From the NCBI GenBank assembly GCA_902789835.1, contig CADAPN010000197.1, positions 1-6,102 on the forward strand: a stretch of DNA of 6,102 nucleotides. Direction: 5' to 3'. How positions within the stretch are numbered: the first letter of the stretch is position 1; every line of letters starts with the position of its first letter. Below are positions 1 through 5,587 of this stretch, one piece after another. The notes beneath the pieces were generated by a model. That model saw nothing but the letters and a program-made list of their open reading frames with translations. It did no database searches and was not told where the DNA came from. The position numbers and the translations under genes are program-made. The DNA is from Oscillospiraceae bacterium (GTDB lineage: Bacteria > Bacillota_A > Clostridia > Oscillospirales > Oscillospiraceae).

Positions 1-23
1 ATCTCTGGAAAAGGGAGCCTTTT

Positions 24-2036
24 ATGAAACTGATCAACAATCTTTCCGACTGGCGTCTGGAGCGTCACGGGGAAACCCTTCTGCGCTCCTCCGCGTCCTT
101 CCCCATGATTTTCGTCGGCTGTGGGCAGGAGTCCGTCGACATGTACCGCGGCAACTTCAAGATCGAGGACTATGTAACCGAGCGCCGCGCGCTTTCCCTT
201 ACCGCCCTGCATGAGCACTCCGACGGCGCTGAGCTGGAATTCGGCGATGACCTTACGGTGCGCGTGACCCTGGACGGCGACTGCGCCGTGCTGCGCTTTA
301 CGCAGAAGAATCCGAGTATTAACCGTGTCTGGTTCCGCGTCCCCGCGGAAAAGGACGAATGCTGCTGGGGCTGCGGTGAACAGATGTCCTACTTCAATCT
401 TCGCGGGCGTCACTTCCCCCTCTGGACCTCGGAGCCGGGTGTCGGGCGCGACAAGACCACCTATGTGACCTGGCGCTCCGATGTGGAGAACAAGGCCGGC
501 GGCGATTATTACAACACCAACTTTCCCCAGCCTACCTTTGTCTCCGGCCGGCATTATTATCTGCACGCCGAGACCACGGCCTATGCGGATTTTGACTTCC
601 GGCATGAAGCTTTCCACGAGCTGCAGTTCTGGGACGTTCCCGCCTCCATCCGCATGGAAGCCGCAGAGAACTTCCTCGACCTGCTGAAAAAGGAGACGGC
701 CTTCTTCGGCCGCCAGCCCGAGCTTCCCGACTGGATCTACAACGGGCTCATCATCGGCGTGCAGGGCGGAAGCGAGCGCTCCTTCGGCCTGCTGGAAAAA
801 ACGCTGCAGCACAACATCAGGGTCTCCGGCGTCTGGTGCCAAGACTGGTGCGGCAAGCGTGTCACCTCCTTCGGCAAGCGCCTGCAGTGGGACTGGCATT
901 TCCACCCGGAGATGTACCCGGATCTCCCGGCCGAGATCGAAAAGCTCCACGCCAGAGGGATCAAATTCCTCGGCTACGTCAATCCCTACCTGGTGGAAGG
1001 CGGAGAGCTGTATCGCAAGGGTCTGGAAGCGGATGTCTTTGCCCGCCGCAGCGACGGAAGTGTCTATCTGGTTGACTTCGGCGAGTTCAACTGCGGCGTC
1101 ATCGACCTGACGGATCCCAAAGCCTTTAACTGGTTCAAGGATGAGGTCATCAGAAAGCACAGCCTGGACATCGGCATCGACGGCTGGATGGCGGACTTCG
1201 GCGAGTATCTGCCGACGGACGACATCGTGCTGCACAGCGGAAAGAGCCCCATGATCGAGCACAACCACTGGCCGGCACTCTGGGCCAAGTGCAACTACGA
1301 CGCCGTCTCCGAAGCCGGAAAGCTCGGCGAGGTGGTCTACTTCATGCGCGCCGGCTTCACCGGCAGCCAGAAATACTGCACCCTGCTCTGGGCCGGGGAT
1401 CAGAGCGTCGACTTCTCCCGCCACGACGGTCTCTGCACCGTTATCAGCGCCGCGCTGAGCGCCGGAATGAGCGGCTGCGGTCTGACCCACAGCGACATCG
1501 GCGGCTACACCAGTCTCTTCGACAACACCCGCACCAAGGAAGTCTTCCTCCGCTGGGCGGAGATGGCGGCCTTTACCCCGGTCATGCGCACCCACGAAGG
1601 CAATCGCCCGGACACCAACTTCCAGTACTACGACGACGAGGACTGCATGAACCGTCTCGCCCGCCTGGTCGGCATCTACACGGCTCTCGCCCCCATGCTG
1701 AAGGAGCTGGTCAAAGAAAACCATGAGTGCGGCATCCCGGTGCAGCGTCCCCTCTTCCTGCATCATGAAGACGATCCGCGCTGCTATACGGAGCAGTTTG
1801 AGTATCTTCTGGGCGAAGACGTGCTGGTCGCGCCGGTCTGGCAGGAAGCGCAGACGGAGCGCAGCGTCTATCTCCCCGAGGGCGAATGGGTCCATCTGTG
1901 GACCGGAAAAACTTATGAGCAGGGCGATCATACCGTCCCGGCGCCTCTGGGAGACACGCCTGTGTTCTATCGGAAGGGCTCCCGCTGGGCAAACCTGATG
2001 GAGGACATCCGCGCCCGCTTTGCGCAACAGTATTAA
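24..2036 (+). CDS. yihQ: Sulfoquinovosidase, glycoside hydrolase family 31 (YihQ type)
   Basis: A retaining exo-glycosidase expected to release sulfoquinovose from alpha-SQ glycosides such as sulfoquinovosyl glycerol. The 670 residues are close to E. coli YihQ (678) and collinear with it as I recall that sequence. An N-terminal beta-sandwich (about 1-225) precedes a (beta/alpha)8 barrel (about 230-560) and C-terminal beta domains. The nucleophile is D391 in WMADFGEYLPTD and the acid/base is D459 in WAGDQ. The SQ-binding QQRWY signature is complete: Q247, Q273, R286, W289 and Y495, matching E. coli Q262, Q288, R301, W304 and Y508 with matching local spacing (Q247-Q273-R286-W289; D459-Y495). 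These residues separate SQases from ordinary alpha-glucosidases. There is no signal peptide, so it acts in the cytoplasm. GGGAG at 13-17, 6 nt before the ATG, supports the start. No clear terminator follows. The GH31 SQase call is very secure; the exact glycoside substrate is inferred. Confidence 0.95.
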   Translation: MKLINNLSDWRLERHGETLLRSSASFPMIFVGCGQESVDMYRGNFKIEDYVTERRALSLTALHEHSDGAELEFGDDLTVRVTLDGDCAVLRFTQKNPSINRVWFRVPAEKDECCWGCGEQMSYFNLRGRHFPLWTSEPGVGRDKTTYVTWRSDVENKAGGDYYNTNFPQPTFVSGRHYYLHAETTAYADFDFRHEAFHELQFWDVPASIRMEAAENFLDLLKKETAFFGRQPELPDWIYNGLIIGVQGGSERSFGLLEKTLQHNIRVSGVWCQDWCGKRVTSFGKRLQWDWHFHPEMYPDLPAEIEKLHARGIKFLGYVNPYLVEGGELYRKGLEADVFARRSDGSVYLVDFGEFNCGVIDLTDPKAFNWFKDEVIRKHSLDIGIDGWMADFGEYLPTDDIVLHSGKSPMIEHNHWPALWAKCNYDAVSEAGKLGEVVYFMRAGFTGSQKYCTLLWAGDQSVDFSRHDGLCTVISAALSAGMSGCGLTHSDIGGYTSLFDNTRTKEVFLRWAEMAAFTPVMRTHEGNRPDTNFQYYDDEDCMNRLARLVGIYTALAPMLKELVKENHECGIPVQRPLFLHHEDDPRCYTEQFEYLLGEDVLVAPVWQEAQTERSVYLPEGEWVHLWTGKTYEQGDHTVPAPLGDTPVFYRKGSRWANLMEDIRARFAQQY

Positions 2037-2047
2037 GTTTCGTTTTT

Positions 2048-2113
2048 GTGCAATCTATCTAATTTCTCCTCTTCTCTTTAGGCACATTCGCACAATTGAC
2101 AAACAGATTGCAC
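2048..2113. promoter_or_regulatory. Split inverted repeat flanking the -35 box, candidate operator
   Basis: GTGCAATCT (2048-2056) is repeated as its exact reverse complement AGATTGCAC (2105-2113). The second copy lies in the spacer between the -35 and -10 boxes and the first about 40 bp upstream of the -35 box. A further GCACAA at 2090-2095, next to the -35 box, is the reverse complement of TTGTGC at 2046-2051, and GCACAT lies at 2082-2087. Placement inside the promoter suggests a repressor site or looping pair. The regulator is not in the window and its family is unknown. Confidence 0.45.
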
Positions 2114-2124
2114 GAGAGTAAAAT
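2096..2124 (+). promoter_or_regulatory. Sigma-70 type promoter for the transporter genes
   Basis: A perfect -35 box TTGACA (2096-2101) is followed after exactly 17 bp by the -10 box TAAAAT (2119-2124). Transcription would start near 2131, giving a leader of about 115 nt before tctC. This suggests the transporter is transcribed on its own as well as by any read-through from the sulfoquinovosidase gene. The start site is predicted from the boxes only. Confidence 0.8.
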
Positions 2125-2152
2125 GATACCATTGAATTGTTTAAAGCTGTTT

Positions 2153-2175
2153 ATTAATTAATTTGATTAATTAAT
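2153..2175. repeat. Tandem AT palindromes in the tctC leader
   Basis: The self-complementary 10-mer ATTAATTAAT occurs at 2153-2162 and again at 2166-2175, separated by TTG. Each copy is a palindrome, and together they could form a 10-bp AT-only hairpin with a 3-nt loop in the leader RNA. They sit about 22-45 bp downstream of the predicted transcription start. This could be a DNA operator or a weak RNA structure; the role is unknown. Confidence 0.5.
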
Positions 2176-2200
2176 CGGCTCCCATTCTTCCTCTGTGATT

Positions 2201-2214
2201 AAGGCATCTGCCTT
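2201..2214. repeat. Short inverted repeat upstream of the tctC ribosome binding site
   Basis: AAGGCA (2201-2206) and TGCCTT (2209-2214) are exact reverse complements around TC. As RNA this gives a 5-bp hairpin with a 4-nt AUCU loop about 20 nt before the Shine-Dalgarno sequence. The run of T at 2225-2229 is 10 nt away from the stem, so it does not look like a terminator. Function is unknown. Confidence 0.35.
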
Positions 2215-2234
2215 GTCAAATATATTTTTCCATT

Positions 2235-2240
2235 AGGAGG
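2235..2240 (+). promoter_or_regulatory. Ribosome binding site of tctC
   Basis: AGGAGG lies 6 nt before the ATG at 2247. This near-perfect site fixes the start of the binding protein and predicts efficient translation. Confidence 0.9.
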
Positions 2241-2246
2241 AACCAA

Positions 2247-3197
2247 ATGAAAAACCTGAAGCGCGTTCTCCCCATGCTGCTGGTTCTGGTCTTGGTCTTT
2301 GCCCTGGCCGCCGGCACAACCGCTTTCGCCGCCGGCGAGACGGTTAAGATCATCTGCCCCTATGGCGCAGGCGGTGTTGCGGACCTGGTTACCCGTGAGT
2401 ATGCCAAGGCTGCCAACAATGTTCAGTCCGACTACAACTTCATCGTTGAGAACCTGACCGGCGGTGACGGCGTCTGCTACAGAGTCGACGCGGCCGCCAA
2501 GTATGAGACCGAAGAAGTCGATTTCGACCTCACCAAGAACGTCCCCTTCTGCACCATCGATGACCGTACCTGGATTATGTTCGGCGCACCCGGCACCACC
2601 CTCGCCGATGTCCTCGCCAAGGCGAAGGACGGCGGCATCAAGATGTCCGGCGGCAACCCCCTGTCTGACCCGCATCTGGCTCTCGGCACCCTGATCCTCG
2701 CCGAAGGCGGCAAGGTTCAGCCCATCCCCTATGACGGCGGCGCTGAGCAGAAGAAGGGCCTGACCGACGGTGAAGTCGACGTCTTCGTCGGCGGCTCCCC
2801 GGTTACCAAGGCTGACGTGGAAGCCGGCACCCTCGTTCCGCTGCTTGCTTTCTCTGACAAGCCCTTCGAAGGCTTCGTCGGCCCCGATGGCAAAGCCATT
2901 TCTGTCCCCTGCATCTGCGGTGAGGGCAAAGCTCCCGAGCTGAATGCCGACAACGACTACAGCGCCAGCATCCTCGCCGGCGGCGGCGGCCTGGCCACCC
3001 ACGAAGGCTGCGATCCCGCTTTCCGTGATGCCATGACCGAGATTGCCAAGCAGGTCTGGGCGGACGAAGAGTTCTCCGGCTGGGTTGAAAGCTCTCTGCT
3101 CAACAACTTCCAGAAGTACGGTGACGACGCGGTCAGCTTCTACACCGAAGCCCGCGAGAAGGCCATGAACGCCTACGCCATCCTCTTCGGCGAATAA
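2247..3197 (+). CDS. tctC: Tripartite tricarboxylate transporter substrate-binding protein, TctC/Bug family
   Basis: The extracytoplasmic solute receptor of a TTT system, which hands an anionic ligand to the TctA/TctB membrane pair. The 316-residue protein opens with a signal peptide: basic KNLKR, a Leu/Val-rich core (about 8-22) and a likely signal peptidase I site after AFA (26-28). The family ligand-loop signature is present as PYGAGGVADLVTR (38-50), with D46 at the position where Bug proteins hold ligands through water. A family-typical stretch follows at TTLADVLAKAKDGGIKMSGG. Two oddities are seen. No lipobox cysteine is present (G23 stands where LAAC would have it). The segment between GGDG (72-75) and NVPF (98-101) looks about 20 residues shorter than in typical TctC proteins and lacks the usual PDGYT motif. 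It is the first gene after a strong promoter and is followed by a terminator. Ligand inferred from context as SQ or an SQ glycoside; a carboxylate remains possible. Confidence 0.85.
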   Translation: MKNLKRVLPMLLVLVLVFALAAGTTAFAAGETVKIICPYGAGGVADLVTREYAKAANNVQSDYNFIVENLTGGDGVCYRVDAAAKYETEEVDFDLTKNVPFCTIDDRTWIMFGAPGTTLADVLAKAKDGGIKMSGGNPLSDPHLALGTLILAEGGKVQPIPYDGGAEQKKGLTDGEVDVFVGGSPVTKADVEAGTLVPLLAFSDKPFEGFVGPDGKAISVPCICGEGKAPELNADNDYSASILAGGGGLATHEGCDPAFRDAMTEIAKQVWADEEFSGWVESSLLNNFQKYGDDAVSFYTEAREKAMNAYAILFGE

Positions 3198-3224
3198 TAC
3201 GCAACGCTAAGCACCAGCTCATAT

Positions 3225-3262
3225 GGCTGATGGGCTGAAATATGCCCATCAGCCCCTTTTTT
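3225..3262 (+). terminator. Intrinsic terminator between tctC and tctB
   Basis: A perfect 11-bp stem, GGCTGATGGGC (3225-3235) with GCCCATCAGCC (3244-3254), encloses the 8-nt loop TGAAATAT. Two C residues and six T (3257-3262) follow. It lies 28 nt after the tctC stop codon. No convincing promoter is visible before tctB, so read-through is probably partial and gives more binding protein than membrane subunits. Confidence 0.9.
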
Positions 3263-3304
3263 CCGTAAAAACCCCGTTAAGATGCTTGCTCCCGGGAGAG
3301 AGAG

Positions 3305-3310
3305 AAAGGA
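3305..3310 (+). promoter_or_regulatory. Ribosome binding site that decides the tctB start
   Basis: AAAGGA ends 5 nt before the ATG at 3316. The upstream in-frame ATG at 3223 has no such site, lies at the base of the terminator stem and would add 31 residues unlike a TctB N-terminus, so 3316 is preferred. Confidence 0.75.
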
Positions 3311-3315
3311 TTCCC

Positions 3316-3780
3316 ATGAAAATCAAGATTAAAACCAATTTGGTTTCGGGTATTCTCATGGCTCTGTTCAGCGGATATATGCTGTATGTCATGCCGAAGC
3401 AAGTCAAGGTACCCGCCTATGATTCCGGTGCGCCAAGTCCCCGAATCATCCCCGGCATCTGTCTTATTGTAATCCTGATCTGCTCGATCGTTCTGATCAT
3501 CGAGAGTCTGGTCTTCAAGAAAGAAAAGATCGTTGAGTTCGACTGGAACAATGAGAAACCCGCCATTCTTCTGATTGCCGTCCTCTGCATTTATGTTTTC
3601 CTGATCATCAAGATCGGCTTCATCCTGGCATCCGCCATCACCTTTACCGTCGTTCTGTTTTACTGCGGAGAGCGCAAACCCTTTATTTATATCTTCACGA
3701 TCGCTTTGGCAGTGGGGATCTATTTCCTGTTCACCCTGGTGTTCCACGTCTCCCTGCCTGCCGGGATTCTGCCGTTTTAA
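3316..3780 (+). CDS. tctB: Tripartite tricarboxylate transporter small membrane subunit, TctB family
   Basis: The small four-helix subunit that pairs with TctA in the cytoplasmic membrane. From the start chosen here the protein has 154 residues, normal for TctB. Predicted membrane segments lie at about 9-26, 44-66, 83-115 (probably two helices broken near K99-G101) and 123-145. Family-like landmarks are SPRIIPG after the first helix (41-47) and a C-terminal SLPAGILPF. A short charged loop, KKEKIVEFDWNNEK (68-81), separates helix 2 from helix 3. The basic KIKIK start fits a cytoplasmic N-terminus. Only 12 nt separate it from tctA, so the two are co-translated. TctB proteins are poorly conserved in sequence; the call rests on topology, size and position between tctC and tctA. 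Its codons look more A/T-rich than those of its neighbours, which may only reflect Ile, Lys and Phe content. Confidence 0.85.
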   Translation: MKIKIKTNLVSGILMALFSGYMLYVMPKQVKVPAYDSGAPSPRIIPGICLIVILICSIVLIIESLVFKKEKIVEFDWNNEKPAILLIAVLCIYVFLIIKIGFILASAITFTVVLFYCGERKPFIYIFTIALAVGIYFLFTLVFHVSLPAGILPF

Positions 3781-3792
3781 GGAGGCGAGCGT

Positions 3793-5481
3793 ATGGATTT
3801 TACAATGATTACACAGGCTGCGGCGCAGACCTTCACGCTATATAACATCGCTCTGATTTTTGGCGGCCTCCTGATCGGTATGGTCATCGGCTGTATCCCC
3901 GGCCTGAGCGTCACCCTCGGTATCATTCTGATGCTTCCCCTGACCTACAACATGGAGGATGCCGCTTCGGCCATCATCCTGATGCTGGCGGTCTATGTCG
4001 GTGGCATGTACGGCGGCTCCATCTCTGCCATCACGCTGAACACGCCGGGCACCAACTCCGCCATTGCCACGACTTTTGACGGCTATCCCCTGGCGCGAAA
4101 GGGCAAAGTCAAAAAGGCCCTGGACGTTTCCCTTTTTGCCTCCACCTTCGGCGGTCTGTTCTCGGCGCTGCTGCTTCTGCTCTGCGCCCAGCTCATCACC
4201 AAGGCCGTTTCCAAGTTCACCTCGGTCGAGTATTTTGCGCTCGGCATCATGGGCATCTCCCTGATCGCCGGCGTCTCCGGTGAGAGTCTTCCGAAGGCCC
4301 TGATCTCCGGTATGCTTGGTCTTCTGATGGCCTGCATCGGCAAAGACTCGGTCACCGGTGTCAGCCGCTATGCTTTCGGTTCGAATGTTCTGCGTTACGG
4401 CATCAACATCCTGCCCGCCATGATCGCCCTGATCGCCCTGATGCAGGTCGTGGACAAGCTGAGGGAGTTCCGGCTCTCCGGCGGCAAGATCAAGGATGCC
4501 AACAAGATCGACAACGACGGCATGACCGGAAAAGAAGCAAAGAGCATTCTGCCCGCCTGCTTCAAGTCCTCCACCATTGCCTCCATCCTGGGCGCAATGC
4601 CCGGCGTTGGCGGCGGTGTCGCTCAGTTCATGTGCTACAACGAAGTCCGCCGTTCCTCCAAGCATCCGGAAGAATTCGGCAAGGGCTGCCTGGAAGGCAT
4701 TGCCGCGGCCGAGTCCTCCAACAACGCGGTCGTCGGCTCTGCCATGATCCCGCTGCTGACCCTCGGTATCCCGGGCGACGGCGTCACCGCGCTGCTGCTG
4801 GGCGCTTTCATGCTGCACGGCATCACCCCGGGTCCCACGATGTTCACCAAGCAGGGCGTCATGGCCTATACGATCATCATCGGCTGCCTGGTCGCCAACA
4901 TTTTCCTGTACCCCATCGGAAAGGCCCTGACCCGTGCGGTGGCCAAGGTTATCCAGGTCCGCTACACCTATCTGGCCTGCGCGATTATCATGTTCTGCTT
5001 CGCCGGTGCCTTCGCTGCCTCCGGCCACGTGAAGGAACTGATCCTGACCGCGGCAATCCTGATTATGAGTTATGTCCTGACGATTCTGGACATCGACAAT
5101 ACCCCGCTGCTGCTGGGCATGATCCTCGAGCCCATCATGGAGAAGTACTTTGTTTCCGCCTCCATGGCCTATGACCGGGATTATTCCATCTTTGTCCGGC
5201 GTCCGATTTCCCTCGTCATCCTCATCATCACGGTCGTCATGGTCATCTCCATGATGCGTGTCAACCGCCGTGTCAACGCGCTCAATGCCGAGCAGGAGGC
5301 CGCCATGGCCGCCGAGCATGAGCAGATGGGTTCTGCGGAAGACGCCGTCAGAGCCGTGGAAACTGCCAAAGCGGATGCTGACGCCTCCTTCGAGGATTCT
5401 ATTGCTGATGCGGTTTTTGAAAAGGAACACGTCACGGCCAAGCCCGATGTGAAGGTCAACAAGGATCAAGACAAACCGTAA
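3793..5481 (+). CDS. tctA: Tripartite tricarboxylate transporter large membrane subunit, TctA family
   Basis: The large polytopic permease that forms the translocation path of the TTT secondary transporter, driven by an ion gradient. Both duplicated TctA signatures are visible: GMVIGCIPGLSVTLG (29-43) with NTPGTNSAIATTFDGYP (83-99), and ILGAMPGVGGG (265-275) with GIAAAESSNNA (302-312) and PLLTLGIPGDG (320-330). Hydrophobic segments run to about residue 488. The core matches the usual family length near 500, but a hydrophilic tail follows at 489-562, rich in Ala, Glu and Asp and ending KDQDKP, which is longer than I expect for TctA. GGAGG at 3781-3785, 7 nt before the ATG, supports the start, directly after the tctB stop. 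Family assignment is secure. Substrate is not readable from sequence; the adjacent sulfoquinovosidase and mutarotase point to SQ or its glycosides. Confidence 0.93.
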   Translation: MDFTMITQAAAQTFTLYNIALIFGGLLIGMVIGCIPGLSVTLGIILMLPLTYNMEDAASAIILMLAVYVGGMYGGSISAITLNTPGTNSAIATTFDGYPLARKGKVKKALDVSLFASTFGGLFSALLLLLCAQLITKAVSKFTSVEYFALGIMGISLIAGVSGESLPKALISGMLGLLMACIGKDSVTGVSRYAFGSNVLRYGINILPAMIALIALMQVVDKLREFRLSGGKIKDANKIDNDGMTGKEAKSILPACFKSSTIASILGAMPGVGGGVAQFMCYNEVRRSSKHPEEFGKGCLEGIAAAESSNNAVVGSAMIPLLTLGIPGDGVTALLLGAFMLHGITPGPTMFTKQGVMAYTIIIGCLVANIFLYPIGKALTRAVAKVIQVRYTYLACAIIMFCFAGAFAASGHVKELILTAAILIMSYVLTILDIDNTPLLLGMILEPIMEKYFVSASMAYDRDYSIFVRRPISLVILIITVVMVISMMRVNRRVNALNAEQEAAMAAEHEQMGSAEDAVRAVETAKADADASFEDSIADAVFEKEHVTAKPDVKVNKDQDKP

Positions 5482-5518
5482 TCCTCACATCTGAAGCAAA
5501 ACGCATAATGAATCAAAT

Positions 5519-5554
5519 GGAGCGCCGTTTCGCACGCCGTGCGTCTCGGGCTCC
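5519..5554 (+). other. GC-rich hairpin between tctA and the mutarotase gene
   Basis: GGAGC (5519-5523) pairs with GCTCC (5550-5554), CCG (5525-5527) with CGG (5547-5549), and CGCAC (5531-5535) with GTGCG (5539-5543) around a GCC loop. G5524 is bulged and there is a 3x3 internal loop. Only CTTTGT follows, so it is at best a weak terminator or attenuator. It could also act as a 3' mRNA stabiliser for the transporter transcript. Confidence 0.5.
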
Positions 5555-5574
5555 CTTTGTATGTGAAAAAGAAA

Positions 5575-5578
5575 AGGA
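5575..5578 (+). promoter_or_regulatory. Ribosome binding site of the mutarotase gene
   Basis: AGGA within the purine run AAAAGGAA lies 9 nt before the ATG at 5588 and supports that start. Confidence 0.65.
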
Positions 5579-5587
5579 ACTTCTCCC

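Noticed and set aside
2201..2229. Hairpin plus T-run as a terminator or riboswitch expression platform before tctC
   Set aside because: The T-run is 10 nt from the stem and the stem is only 5-6 bp; no aptamer-like conserved structure was recognised in the leader.
2199..3002. A 267-codon open frame on the minus strand opposite tctC
   Set aside because: It is Gly/Ala/Val/Asp-rich reversed coding sequence with no family motif, covering the promoter-proximal part of a clear TctC gene.
3223..3315. Upstream ATG extension of tctB by 31 residues
   Set aside because: The ATG overlaps the base of the intrinsic terminator, lacks a ribosome binding site, and the added residues are not TctB-like; the ATG at 3316 has AAAGGA at good spacing.
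3838..5469. A 543-codon open frame on the minus strand opposite tctA
   Set aside because: It is antisense to a well-conserved TctA gene, is dominated by Asp, Gly, Gln and His as expected from reversed high-GC codons, and shows no recognisable domain.
5504..5509. CATAAT as a -10 box of a promoter for the mutarotase gene
   Set aside because: No -35-like hexamer is found 16-18 bp upstream, so a separate promoter is not supported.
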